Positions 52,061 to 63,075 of a DNA stretch of 64,000 nt are shown here, one piece after another. The DNA comes from Dactylorhiza incarnata (taxonomy: Eukaryota > Streptophyta > Magnoliopsida > Asparagales > Orchidaceae). Made by a program: the position numbers and the translations under genes. The first letter of the stretch is position 1. Each line of letters opens with the position of its first letter. Under the pieces are notes generated by a model, which ran no database searches, had not been told where the DNA came from, and was given only the letters and a program-made list of their open reading frames with translations. Where the stretch lies: NCBI GenBank assembly GCA_033032865.1, contig JAWHQI010000507.1, positions 310,001 to 374,000 on the forward strand. The letters are read 5' to 3'.

Positions 52061-52500
52061 ATCTTTCAAGCAGTGCTTCGCCGCCACATCATTGTTTTCT
52101 TTGACGATAAAGTTGTCTACATCCGTTCACGGTCGAATCATTTGTAACATCTTCTCCACCACACCCGCTGCATTACAACAACATCACCTCTATGTTAATC
52201 CATAGAAGTGCGATTTTGGGCAACCTCAGATCAATTACTTAGGCCTTGCTATTCCCAGCAACGATGTCTCCGATGATCCAGATAAGATCACAACCTTTTT
52301 GCAATGCACCACTCCCAAATCCCAAAATGCCATGCTGGGGTTCCTAGGCCTCACAGTGTACTACAGACATTTCAACTGATCTTACAGCAAGATTGCAACA
52401 CCACTCACTGCCCTCCCGCGACAGGACGCGAGACCTAAGTTTGGGTGGACTCCAGAAGCAGACACATCGTTTTTCAATATTTAGTAGATATTAGTCACCG
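52061..52500 (+). pseudogene. Gypsy RT thumb and connection remnant (element B)
   Basis: Frameshifted text: a VLRRHIIVFFDDKVVYIRS segment, then YLGLAISNDVSDD-like text (about 52240) and FLGLTVYYRHF (about 52350), then TALPRQDARPKFGWTPEADT (about 52410). The order is right for Gypsy RT leading to RNase H. Confidence 0.7.
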
Positions 52501-52514
52501 CTCCTGCTCTACCT

Positions 52515-52920
52515 ATGCCATATTTCACCAAGGTCTTCCTAGTTGAGTGCGGCACATCCATCTCAAGCATAAGAGTAGTCCTCATGCAAGAAAAACGGAC
52601 CATCGCTTATAATAGCCGCACCTTTTCGGCCTACACAGGATCATGTTCATCTTATGAGAACGAGCTAATGGCGTTGGTGCTAACCATTCAACATTGGAGG
52701 CCATTTTTGTTGGGTCGCAAGTTTGTGGTGTGGGCCGATCATAGCTTCCATTACATAGTGGATCAAAAAAATTCCACTCCAACGCAACAATTATGTGTGG
52801 TTATGCTATTAGGTTATGTCATTAGGCTCTGAATTCAAAGTGGAATTTCGGTCAGGCAAGTCCAACTTAGCCAATGATGCCCTCTTGAGACAATCTGAAT
52901 CATCTTCACTCAAGGCAATC
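52515..52920 (+). pseudogene. Gypsy RNase H remnant (element B)
   Basis: MPYFTKVFLVECGTSISSIR has lost the catalytic Asp (family D.S..GIGAVL). It continues QEKRTIAYNSRTFSAYTGSC, SYENELMALVLTIQHWRPFL and LGRKFVVWADHSFHYIVDQK, then KVEFRSGKSNLANDALLRQS after a frame change near 52820. Confidence 0.85.
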
Positions 52921-54090
52921 TCTCTTCCCGTATGGGAGCCGCGGGGCATATAAAGGGAAGTTATGTGGTACCAACACGTTAGCAAAATTGTCACCGAACT
53001 GCCAAAATTCAGAAGGACGACCACCATACAGCCTTCTGGGTGATATTCTATAGTCTCTACTACCATATAGCCGGTTGGTGTTGTTTGCGACATTCGCGTA
53101 CATTCCAAGGCTCCTTGCCGAGTTCCAGGCCCTCTCCCACCTTTGGCCACGTGGGAGCTTTTCCTACCTATTGTCGTTTGGCGTCTATGATTTATTGGAG
53201 AGGCAAGCTCAAGGTAATCTAGAAATGTGCACCCTTCTTACTTGTCAACAGGTAAAATATGAGACAACCTTTCCTGGGGAACTTCTACAAGCGATCCCCA
53301 CATCAGAGATCATCTGTGATGATATAGCCATGGTATCACCCGGCTACCTAAGTTACAGGGTCAAAATTGTACCCTGGTCGTCATAGATTGACTATCCAAG
53401 TACAGGTATTTATCCTTTTACGTCTGAGATTGTCGCAGGTGCATTCATCCACCACATGGTCCGTCTACATGTTTTTTCTCGTTCGATCATCAATGATAGA
53501 TATTCTGTTTTTATAAGCAATTTCTGGCAAGTCTTATTCAAATTACAGTGCACTCAACTCCGAATGATCACGATCTTTCATTTGCCAACAGACGGGCAGT
53601 CATAGATGTTGAATCAGTGACTGGAAATCTACTTGTTGCTTTTTTGCTGAATATCCCTGACAATGGGTCAAATGGTTGGACCGGGCAGAGCTCTTGTTCT
53701 CCGTTCCAAGTCGTTTATGGGCAGCCACCGCCGACAATACACGCCAGAAATGGGATGACGCAACTTCAATACCACCTCCACTGGGCGCAATAGAGGTGAC
53801 CCAACAGGCCAACTGACATTGCTGGGTCATCACCTTCAATGTCATGGATGCAGTCTTGTTAAAGCTCCGATCGCACTGTCAGACATCTGTCACCTCCCGT
53901 ATACATCCGGAATTGGTGGCATGCTTTTATGGTTCTTGTCAGGTCAAAGCTAAGATTGGAGAGGTGGCATATCGCCTCCAACTTCTTGCAAGTAGCCACA
54001 TTCCAGCATTCTGTACCTATAGGGTTGGTTCCTACGAACATAGAGACCTGCAAGTACTTGGAGGTTGTGTTGATCAGGGGTTGTAGAATG
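52921..54090 (+). pseudogene. Gypsy integrase and C-terminal remnant (element B)
   Basis: Pieces in order: HVGAFPTYCRLASMIYWRGK (zinc region; about 53140-53200), LTCQQVKYETTFPGELLQAI (about 53230-53290), CTQLRMITIF then LPTDGQS (normally SAYHPQTDGQ; about 53550), SPFQVVYGQPPPTI (about 53695-53740), and LRSHCQTSVTSRIHPELVAC with IGEVAYRLQLLASSHI (about 53865-54005), the segment preceding a chromodomain. Heavily frameshifted. Confidence 0.82.
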
Positions 54091-55081
54091 TTAGTTGGGA
54101 GCTCGACTGTATTTTCGATCTAGTAAGGTTGACCATGGAGGAATCAAATGGAGATGAGAGGGCCATTTTTTTTATGGCGGTCCATTCTCGTGGAGGTGTA
54201 TAATATTTGTGAGGGATGGCCTCATGTTCTCTATCCAAGAGGAAAGAGTTCTGAGGCACTTTTCTACTTTGTCAACAAGATCAGTTATTGATAGGGTCAC
54301 TGTCATGGTAAAAAATAGGCAAAGATGTCGACAACGGCTGAGGATGATAAAATCCCAACGAAAAGCAACAGCATTGTGTTTAAGCAGTGGCGCTTGTGAT
54401 TGGATGTTCAAAGGAGTGAGGGGACTAGCGGTAGCATCCCCATGAAGAGGTATAGGAGGACGCACAACACATCACGAGTGCAGGAACATCCAATGATGGC
54501 ACAGCATAGGAACTCGCAGAGCCTTCGAAGCAGCAAGTCAGACCAAATATTAGGCTTCCGCATACAAAAGTGCACGCGAACGAAGGTTGAATGAAGAGTA
54601 GCGATAAAACACACATGAAGGAGAGCCTATGGGAGTTGGGGTCCCCGTCCCAGGTGATACTCGTTTCAAACCAAGGTTTAAAAATGACCAAAGATGCCCT
54701 AAACACTTATGTGCTAATCTTATATATGGATTACGGTACAACTCCAAATTTTGAAAATGTTCCACCAATTATAAACTTGTCTACTGCTCTTCACAGTTGG
54801 GTATCTGTTTTCTTCGACCCATAGAGCACCTGCTTAGAAATTTTTATTTTATCTCATGTAAGACTCTCATGTGGGGGCAGAATCATTGAAATATAGCCTT
54901 AATGCACTACTAATATCCTTGTAGACAATTTTAATATTGAGGTGAACTATGGAACCAATATTTGCGCACCCACCGGTATATTTTATTAGAGGTCCCACTT
55001 TTGCTATTGCGATTAAGAAAATTGTGCTGTTTTAAGCCTTCCGTCTCAGCTTGAAATTCTAATGTCTATACCTCCATACAG
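54091..55081. other. No gene seen; intron-like sequence before BRCT exons
   Basis: 54091-54670 may be the tail of Gypsy B. 54671-55081 is AT-rich with no TE motif and ends in TACCTCCATACAG, a good 3' splice site for the exon at 55082. No upstream BRCT exon was found. Confidence 0.5.
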
Positions 55082-55970
55082 ATGGATTCTCAGGTCAGAT
55101 TATCTGACCGCTAGTAGCAAAGCCGGCAGGTTTTTGGACGAAGAACCTTTTGAATGGCACAGGAACGGCCTCACCGAAGATGGTTTGATCAGTTTAGAAG
55201 CTCCGCGAAAGTGGCGTACTTTGAAGCAAATGACTGGCTGCGGCGCATTCTATGGAATGCACGTTATAATTTATGGAGAATGCATCGCTCCCTCGCTGGT
55301 ATTCCCTAGCCGTGCCCGATCCTAGTATTTTTTTAATATCTTTGCTGATCATTCTTCTGAGACTTGAATCTTGCCACTAAACTTGGCTTGATGTTGGTTC
55401 CTCAAAATGTAGGACACCTTGAAACGAGTAGTGAAAGCTGGAGATGGCACCATTTTAGCGACCTCCCCTCCTTACACCCGGTATCTTAAATCCAGCGTTG
55501 ATTTTGCCATTGTGAGCGCGAGCATGCCGCACGCTGACATCTGGATTCAAGAGTTCTTGAGGCACGAGATCCCTTGCGTCCTAGCCGATTACCTAGTGGA
55601 GTATGTGTGCAAGCCCGGTTATTCGCTCGAGAGGCATGTTCTTTATAAGACTCACGCGTGGGCCGAGAAATCCTTAGCAAATCTGCTAACCCGCCGCTCC
55701 GAAGAGAGAGTTTTTAATGAAGGGTCTAATGTGGACAAATCTGATGATCTTATATGTTCGGGTTGTGGGTCCAGAGACAGGGCGGAAGTGATGCTCATCT
55801 GCGGCAATGAGGCGGGGACTCTTGGGTGCGGGGTTGGGACTCACATAAATTGCTGTGATCCTCCTTTAGCGGCAGTCCCGGGGGATGACTGGTTCTGCTC
55901 AGGATGCAGTAGTAGTGGGCAGAAGACATCGAATAAGAGAACCAAAGTAAGGCCTAAAAAAGGGAAGTAA
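55082..55970 (+). CDS. 3' exons of a BRCT-domain protein (At4g02110 type) with C-terminal PHD-like finger
   Basis: Two exons are visible: 55082-55298 and 55413-55970, split by a GT..AG intron (CTG|GTATTC to TGTAG|GACACC). The first starts in phase with the last base of a codon and gives WILRSDYLTASSKAGRFLDE then GAFYGMHVIIYGECIAPSL. The second gives DTLKRVVKAGDGTILATSPP, DIWIQEFLRHEIPCVLADYL and YVCKPGYSLERHVLYKTHAW, the C-terminal BRCT pair of plant At4g02110-like proteins, probably nuclear and linked to DNA-damage or transcription functions. Then CSGCGSRDRAEVML, CGVGTHINCCDPP and DDWFCSGC form a PHD-like zinc finger, followed by a basic tail and a stop. The frame is clean. The N-terminal exons are absent, so this is either the end of a gene with a TE-filled intron or a truncated copy. 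Confidence 0.85.
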
Positions 55971-56260
55971 TTATTCTAGTCGTGGTGTTTTATCTTGTAA
56001 TCTTGTACTGGAATTCTTGTTCGGTGTTTCGTTAGAGCGGTTGTTGAGTTTAGCATTCACCTGTTTTAGCTCTAGGGTTGGAAATTATATAGCTGTGTAC
56101 AGTTCATGTTGTTATCCTGCACGGAGTTATTGGTATGTCTCTGCAGGCCATCGTTATAATTTCTTGCTGGTTTTTTTTATTCCCAAGCTGCTGTTCTGTT
56201 TGGGATAATTGTCAGGATGAGCCGTTGCTGTGTGAAATTGTGGTGATAAATGTATGATAG
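55971..56260 (+). other. Probable 3' UTR of the BRCT-PHD gene
   Basis: T-rich sequence after the stop, with TTGTAATCTTGTACTGG near 55996 and no TE motif. A precise polyadenylation site cannot be set. Confidence 0.45.
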
Positions 56261-58452
56261 TTCTAAAATTAAAAGAAAGTTGTCTTAATTTAATATTTGT
56301 ACTATAGCCTAATTGAATTCAAATGAATGAAGGGAATTCTTTAATTATGTGATGCACACGCGATTTTCTCATATTTAATTAAAATGCATCTTGAAATTAA
56401 TACTAAAGTCCATAAACATTTACACTAGAGATTAGATGTTAGAAATGCAAGATCTAATGAAATTTAAGAAAAGTATGATTTAATTACACATTCGGTGAAT
56501 GAAATTTTAAGCCGAATTAAAATTTAGTAGATTCGTATAAAAACAAATATCAAAGTATATGCCATTTTCTCAAAATAAAGCACTATGAACTCCAAATTAG
56601 AACATATACGAATATTCAAAGTCTGTAGTGGTAGTAAACGGCTGGTTTGGAGTGAGGTAGCACAATTGTTGAGATTGTTCGATACAAAATATACATGAAA
56701 TATGCATAAATAACATTCAACAAAATATATAAAATGCTTAGAAATGTCTTGTTATCGCTTTGAACGTGACTATTGACCTGGATCGTCTATACGACAATCT
56801 TAACTCATCTCCTTATGAGTATAAAATTGGACGGGCTTTGATCAAGGTCAACTCGCTCGTGAACTATGTCCCCCATCAGTCTCTAGTAATATTGATTCAT
56901 TAGGAATAGAAATCGATGGAACCACATAAAATTGGACCTATCCAGCAGTGAATAATATATTTTTGGTTCTTGTTGAATTGGAACCAGAACCTAGATGCGA
57001 TGTTTCCAAAAAACTATGCAGGAACCGAAATCAGAATCCAAACCGTTCAAACCAAATAAAATTTTGATTTTACTTTGAAGAACCATTACCTTGATGATTT
57101 GGTTCGGGTTTTTAATAGAATATGAATTGAACTGGAACTGTGATTGTTTTAATCAAGCTATATAATCATCTCAAATGCATAAAGAATTTTGTGAATCTTA
57201 AATCAAGCAATCTAGTCGCCTCAACAAAGTTAAAATCAGTCGGTCTTGAATTAGGCAATGTAGTCGTCTGAATACAAAGAGGATTTAAAAAATGGTAACA
57301 AAATAGTTTATGAAATGTAAACAGGATTAAATTGTTCCCTTATGTAGACCCATCCAAAATAAGCTTTGCAGACATTTAACAGGCAATCTAAAAGTGTTGT
57401 AGAAATGGAGACTATAACAGATGGAAATGCTCTTAATGTGGGACTAAATGGACGGGTCTATTTCATTTCAAGATCAAGATCAAAGCTTTAGTTATCTATG
57501 AATGCATTATTTTGTATATATGACAAATAAAATAAAGATGAATATTTACTTGTTGAATAAAGGAAAAATATATATTTTGACTATGAAATTGATACTTTCC
57601 ATTTGGATAATTCCAAATGGAGAGGATCCTCATTTGACTAGAAGGCTATCTCTTTGAATAGCAAAAGATTAGAACTATGTTGAGAGAACACTTCACTTCT
57701 CCAATGAACACTGTATTAGAATAACCTTGAGCTCAATGGAGATCACCCAAGGATTAAAGATTGTTTTTTGTAGTCAAATGACTGTTAGATAATCTAGAAG
57801 TTTTTGTACAAGTATTGTTAACGACTACAAAAGTTCTACGTTAGAGTATGATCATATCCTTGAGAGAAATCACCTATTTATACGACCACCTCAGCAACCT
57901 AAGAGTTTTATTTATCAACTAAAAGTGGTTCAACCTCAAAAGGGTAAGAGAATATTTTATAGGACCACCTCAGCAACCTAAGAGAAATGACTTAGAACAC
58001 TCGGCCTGAACAACTAAGAGTGTATTCTATTACACAATAAGAGGCTAGAATCTTTAGATGTTGTCATATGTAGACTTCAGTGCATGAGATTTTCAGTTTA
58101 TTTAATAATTGTCACATTTGCTTATATTTGAAATATAGAAAATTCCATTCATCATTATCGATATTAGAAATACTTTTTGAAATTCATGTAGATAAATATC
58201 TGAAAGGTGATGTTAAAATTAAAAATGAGAGATTTGAAACCAACATGAGTATATTACCCTTCTCTGAATTTCACGTGTTACTTAAGATGTATTGTTTAAC
58301 CACCATCAAGTAATCATTGATTATTGAATGAATAAGGGGACACTTCACCCTCCTCATTTTCGAAGTATTGTGTTCTATAGCAAAAAATATGGAACACCAA
58401 TTATATCAGTTGTACAAACACTATACTTGATAACAAGGAAATTTAAAGCCTT
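56261..58452. other. AT-rich intergenic stretch, no gene seen
   Basis: No recognisable coding sequence. The phrase GACCACCTCAGCAACCTAAG occurs at about 57889 and 57963, and the surrounding text (57600-58080) has the look of an old LTR, but there is no partner. A 77-codon frame at 58080-58313 has no resemblance to any family recognised. Confidence 0.5.
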
Positions 58453-58457
58453 TTTGA

Positions 58458-58775
58458 TGTAAGGGTGTCGCGGTACGACACCCAGAGACACAACTACAAA
58501 TACACATGAATAACAAGAAACACATGCAATACAATATATAAAACGAGCACTTTGTAATCTCACTGGGGCACAACCACGCAGTATATATCACAAATAAATT
58601 CAGCGCATACAATAGGAGAAAAATAAACAGAAACTGATAAAAGGCACCATTTGTGGAATCATACACCTCCACACGCTGAGTAATAGGAAATACTTAATGT
58701 AGTTCGTTGAACAACGAACGCACAAGGATCACAGATGAACCTTCGTCGTCGGACGACGACCAACCCTGCTCGGTC
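58458..58775 (-). repeat. 3' LTR fragment of deleted Copia
   Basis: Shares TGTCGCGGTACGACACCCA, AAATTCAGCGCATACAATAG (G or A variants) and TGAACCTTCGTC with the 5' LTR, with similarity ending near CCAACCC at about 58773 (61795 in the other LTR). Confidence 0.8.
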
Positions 58776-58943
58776 TAAACCCTTGAATGCCATCGCATTC
58801 AGATCACAAAACTTGACTTGCCTAGCTAGGGTCCCAAAAGTGTGATCTCATGCACCACTTCGATCACCGAAGCTATCAGCCGCAGAAATCGTGGGCGCAC
58901 CACTTCACATCGTGGTCCCCATCAATAGATACAGACTATCGCA

Positions 58944-59260
58944 CTACTTAGCGTACATAAGCACGGTGTGCCCTCGCGTCACCATCAGAACTCCATCTCT
59001 CACTACAAAGATGCATCCTATGGGGTCCAATCTGCCTAGGGATATTAAATTCCTACGCAGCTTGGGTACCAGATGCACCCGCTTAATCCTACGCATTGCT
59101 CGATCACACATCAAAATATTCACTATCCATGTTCCCGTGACCTCAAATGTTGAGCCGTCACCCATAAAGACTAACCCAGTCGTCACCTCCAGTTAACTGA
59201 ACATCACCACATCTGAGCATATATGTTGCGAAGTACCGGAATCCAATATCCAGCTATTCG
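58944..59260 (-). pseudogene. Copia protease/pre-integrase remnant
   Basis: The minus-strand frame reads VFMGDGSTFEVTGTWIVNIL, then RIKRVHLVPKLRRNLISLGR then LDPIGCIFVVRDGVLMVTRG. These are the conserved strands after the Copia protease active site, leading to the pre-integrase domain. The active-site text itself (DSG) is upstream near 59240 (LDSGTS on the minus strand, DIGFRY by eye) and is uncertain. Confidence 0.75.
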
Positions 59261-59399
59261 AGTCGCTCCGACTCTCAGCGATGGTAATAATGCCATCACT
59301 CTACTCTACCAGGTCTAGCGCCGCCATGCCTGTACTCTAGGTGTCCCCAGAACTCTGTGCACGTTGTGGACTATTCCTCCTGATGTGGTCACTCTGCCT

Positions 59400-60130
59400 A
59401 CAGTGGTAGCATGCCACTACCATCTTCCTAGATGCAGATTTTGATCGTGCACTACTAGATCCCTTCTCGATCTACCTCCATTGTCCTCCTACAACTAACA
59501 GATGATCGCCCCTAGGAGTGGGGTCCGACAACATCTAAGTGGACAACAAAGCATATGTGACATGCTCTAGGTCTACTGTGTATTTCCTATACATTAGTGT
59601 GGTCTACATATGCTTGTAGGACGTCAGGAGCGTGGTAATAAACAACATGAATTTGTCTTCTTCCTCCACCTTCACACCAACCACATACAGTTGGTTTAGA
59701 AGGTAATTGAACACGTTGAAGTGTTCATACATGTTACAACCCTCCTGCATATTCAATCCATACAATCGCTTCTTTAGCAAAAGCCTCATGGTCAACGACT
59801 TGCTCATGTACAATCCTTCAAGCTTCTCCCACAACTTGAGAGTACACTCCTGAATGCCAATGTTGAACTAACACCTTATCATCAACACACATCCTGATGG
59901 TACTGGTGGCACACTTTTCCAAGTCAAGCCACTCTGAATCCTTTATCGGAGCGGGCAAAGAATCACGCCCCTGCTGCACTCACATCAATCCTTCTCAGCA
60001 TGTCCTTAACCCTAATATGCCATAGGCAGAAATTCCCGCTACCGTCAAATTTCTCCACTGAATATCTAGTCAATATTGTGTTCTTCCATCCCATTGCTTC
60101 CCTTAGTGGCTCTAGGTGATCTCATTAATT
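59400..60130 (-). pseudogene. Copia Gag remnant
   Basis: Minus-strand frame 59834-59604: MWEKLEGLYMSKSLTMRLLL, KKRLYGLNMQEGCNMYEHFN, then YLLNQLYVVGVKVEEEDKFM, the Copia Gag pattern. CHYCRQSDHI-like knuckle text lies near 59400. The start near 60095 (M-W-K-N) is decayed. Stops are frequent. Confidence 0.78.
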
Positions 60131-60225
60131 CATGAATTAGATTTTGGAAGGTATGGAGCAGACAAATGTTGTCACCTACTGTTGACCCAAATCTAAATCG
60201 GAATGTCCAATCAGTCACCTACAAA

Positions 60226-60240
60226 CCTATCTCTGATAAC
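60226..60240 (-). promoter_or_regulatory. PBS of deleted Copia
   Basis: Minus-strand TGTTATCAGAGAT, an initiator-Met PBS with one changed base (TGGTATCAGAG), two bases from the LTR end at 60246. Confidence 0.75.
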
Positions 60241-60375
60241 ACTTGTAATTCTGTCGCGGTACGACACCCATAGACACAGCTGCAAATATGCAGAGCTAAC
60301 AAGAAACACAGGTAATGCAATATATAAAACAAACAAATTGTAATATCACCGAGGCACAACCACGCAATATATACA

Positions 60376-61620
60376 ACAACAACAACACTCAAGCCTTTAT
60401 CCCACTATAGTGGGGTCGGCTATATGAATCCTTTGTCGCCATTGCGCCCTATCTTTAATCATAGCCTCACTAATGCCTAAGTACATCATATCTTTCCTTA
60501 TAGTTTCATTCCAAGTCTTTTTTGGACTACCCCTTCCCCGTTTAACATGTCAAGTGACTAAACTCTCACAACGCCTAGGTGCCTCTAATGGTCTCCTATG
60601 TACATGTCTGAACCATCTTAATCGAGCTTCTCGCATCTTCTCTACAATTGGTGCCACTTTTGTCTTCTCCCTGATAGTTCATTCCTAATTTTATCTAGTC
60701 TCGTGTGACCACACATCCACCTAAGCATTCTCATCTCCACAACTCCCATTTTTTGCTCATGTACACCATTCCCTGCCCAACACTCAGAACCGTAGAGCAT
60801 TGCTGGCCTAATTGCAGTACAGTAAAGCTTGCTTTTAAGTTTTAATGGTACTTTATGATCACATAAGATCTTAGACGCGCATCTCCACTTCAACCAACCT
60901 GCTTGGATTCTATGTATCACATCTTTATCTACGCATCCATCTTTTTGAATTATCGATCCCAGATATTTAAAGCACTCACTGCGGGAAATATCTTGGTCAC
61001 CCAATTTAATGATGGAGTCATCCGACCTTCTTGCACTACTAAATTTAAGCTCTATATACTCTGTCTTTGTCCTGCTCACCCTAAAACCCTTCTTTTCTAA
61101 AGTGTCTCGCCAAGATTCAAGTTTCGCGTTTACACCCTCGAGTGTCTCACGACCAAAACAATATCATCTGCAAATAATAAACACCAAGGTATTGCTTGTT
61201 GGATATGTCCTGTGAGCTCATCTAAGATAAGGGTAAAGAGATAAGGGCTTAAAGATGACCTTTGATGTAAGCCAACAATGATAGGGAATTCCTGTGTTAA
61301 TCCTCCAGAAGTCCTCACCATGGTCTCTGAATTTGCATGCATATCTTTGATTACATCAATGTATGATACATCTATACCTTTCTTTTCTAAGATTCTCCAC
61401 AAGACCTCTCTCGGAACACTATCATAAGCGTTCTCCACATCGATAAACAACATATGCAAATCTTTTTGTCTTTCCCGATAGTTGTCAATGAGTCTCCTCA
61501 AAGAGATGTATAGCTTCCATGGTTGACCTCCCTGGCATGAATCCAAATTGATTCTCCGAGAAGCTAGTCTCTCGTCTAACTCTTCTCTCTATTACTCGTT
61601 CCCATAATTTTATAGTTTGA
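60376..61620 (-). mobile_element. RTE-clade LINE, 5'-truncated
   Basis: The same family as 144-1518, minus strand, with the (TTG)n tail at 60376. It is truncated at its 5' end within RT (KLWERVIERRVRRETSF near 61610), the usual outcome of incomplete target-primed reverse transcription. A target duplication could not be made out in the AT-rich flanks. Confidence 0.85.
60642..61620 (-). pseudogene. RTE LINE reverse transcriptase
   Basis: Two main frames. The upstream gives SENQFGFMPGRSTMEAIHLF (about 61587-61530), DLHMLFIDVENAYDSVPREV (about 61455-61396), GLHQRSSLSPYLFTLILDEL and LLFADDIVLV with the catalytic Asp pair (about 61165). The downstream 61079-60642 gives RSECFKYLGSIIQKDGCVD and AMLYGSECWAGNGVHEQKMG. 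A frameshift near 61130-61150 and others separate them, so it is inactive. The RT would copy the LINE RNA at a nicked target. Confidence 0.9.
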
Positions 61621-62303
61621 CATAAATTCAGTGCATACAATAGGAGAAAAATACTGAGAATCCGATAAAGGGCACCACGCGTGGAATCAGACACCTCCAC
61701 GCACTGAGTAATAGGAAATACTTATTGTGGTCCATTGAACAACGGATGCAGAAGGTTCACAGGCGAACCTTCGTCTTCAGACAATGACCAACCCGCTACC
61801 ACCTTCGTAGAGGAACACTGTCGAGGCTAACTGCAATCACACACGCCTTCGGCACCAAGCCCTCGCCACTTCTCCGTCGCCAATGGGTAAACCTAGCCGA
61901 GCCCAAATCAGTCTAACCCATCACCATAGCACCACCTCCAAGGTCGACGACAACACCCTCCTGCACCGCCGGCGGTTAACTCCTCCAAGTCCGACGACAT
62001 CCAACAAATGGTAGGAAGATGTAGAAGAGGGAGTTGGCGGTTCCCTTCAACAAACAGGATCAAGGGGATTTGGTTCCTACTAATAGGGAGAGGGTCGGGA
62101 TCATGGATCTCCAGCGGGCGGATCCCTTATGCAGCTTTTCATCAGCTCTCTCTTGCGGTTCACAAACATAAACAAGGTGCGGCTCACGCCTTCTTCACGT
62201 GATCGGGCATAGAGAAGAATTAGGTACCAACGTGACCTAAAGAAAACTGAACCAGATCTGGATCCAGTTCGGAGCTGGATCCGAACCAACCGAATCCCCA
62301 ACA

Positions 62304-62410
62304 TTTGACAAATATTTCTGATATTGAAAACTCACTATCAATCTAGAGGATCCCTAAAATAGAACTAGTATCAAAAGCTTCATATCGATTGGTCATAATC
62401 GAATTACAAT
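62304..62410. other. Short non-coding gap between elements
   Basis: AT-rich; starts with the right TSD of the deleted Copia. Nothing else recognised. Confidence 0.4.
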
Positions 62411-62734
62411 AATGATGCGTTCCAGGTTTGGGTTCAGCCAGGTTTCGGTTCAGCCAGGTTTATTTTGGGGTTTTTTGGGGAGGGTATCTTAGTCATTTTT
62501 GTATGCCAGTATATAAGGCAAATGTGAGGGTTGTATTAGGGTATGCTTCTGTGTATTTTGTGGAGTCCGACGGCTGGAGGAAGGAGCTTCCCCGCTTGGT
62601 TTTGGCCGCCTGTTCAGGGTTAATCCCTTAGGGCTGGAGTTGTCTGCACTGTAATCATTCTTGTTGTTGTTCTTGTTGATTTCCTGGTTCTGTTGGAAGC
62701 TATTGTTGTTGTTGTTCCTATTAGGACTGCATCA
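62411..62734 (+). repeat. 5' LTR (or its end) of Gypsy element C
   Basis: Right edge fixed by the PBS at 62736; left edge approximate, since the second LTR lies beyond the window. Contains TATATAAGGC near 62511, a plausible TATA box, and GTTCTTGTTGTT runs near the end. Confidence 0.6.
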
Positions 62735-62735
62735 C

Positions 62736-62748
62736 TGGTATCAGAGCC
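62736..62748 (+). promoter_or_regulatory. PBS of Gypsy element C
   Basis: TGGTATCAGAGCC, a full initiator-Met tRNA complement, one base after GCATCA of the LTR end. Confidence 0.92.
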
Positions 62749-63075
62749 AGGTTCTTCCTCTCGCCTGTGCGAGTTACCGCTGCTCCGCCACTCCTGCCAC
62801 CGATTCCGCCAGTTCCGCCTCCGCAGTGACCGCCAGTTCCGCCGATTCCGCAGTACCGCCAGTTTCGCATCACTGTAAGTTCCGCCGATTCCGCCGATTC
62901 TGCCATTCGCGCCTTTTGCTCCGCCGGTCCTGCTCTGTAAGTTCCGCAGTCCCGCACCTCCGCTGTTCAAAGGTCGCACCCCACTCTGCAGCCCAAGTCG
63001 ACAGCCGGGTCGGCCGTTCGCACCTCCGCTCTCCCAGCAGCCGTCTTCGTCAGCACCCAAGCAAGAAGGACAGCC
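62749..63075 (+). other. 5' leader of Gypsy element C with GCCGATTCC repeats
   Basis: GC-rich leader built of TTCCGCCGATTCCGCC-like units (about 62790-62960). Several chance frames cross it on both strands; none matches a family. Confidence 0.6.

Larger units (their letters stand above)
58458..62303 (-). mobile_element. Deleted Ty1/Copia element with exact TSD, LINE in its 5' LTR
   Basis: Minus strand. The ends TGTTGGGGATTCGG (at 62303) and TTACA (at 58458) are flanked by TTTGA at 58453-58457 and 62304-62308. 5' LTR 62303-60246 (813 bp without the LINE), PBS next to it, decayed gag, protease-side text, then directly a 3' LTR of only about 310 bp. Integrase, RT, RNase H and most of the 3' LTR are gone, yet the outer edges still carry matching TSDs. 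Confidence 0.85.
60246..62303 (-). repeat. 5' LTR of deleted Copia, split by LINE
   Basis: The two parts (60246-60375 and 61621-62303) continue each other, as shown by the uninterrupted 3' LTR fragment, which reads from the CGCAGTATATATCAC side straight into AAATAAATTCAG. Confidence 0.8.

Noticed and set aside
58080..58313. 77-codon frame in AT-rich DNA
   Set aside because: No family resemblance, no start context, low-complexity composition.
7073..62748. TGGTATCAGAGC motifs as tRNA genes
   Set aside because: They are primer binding sites beside LTR ends; no cloverleaf sequence surrounds them.
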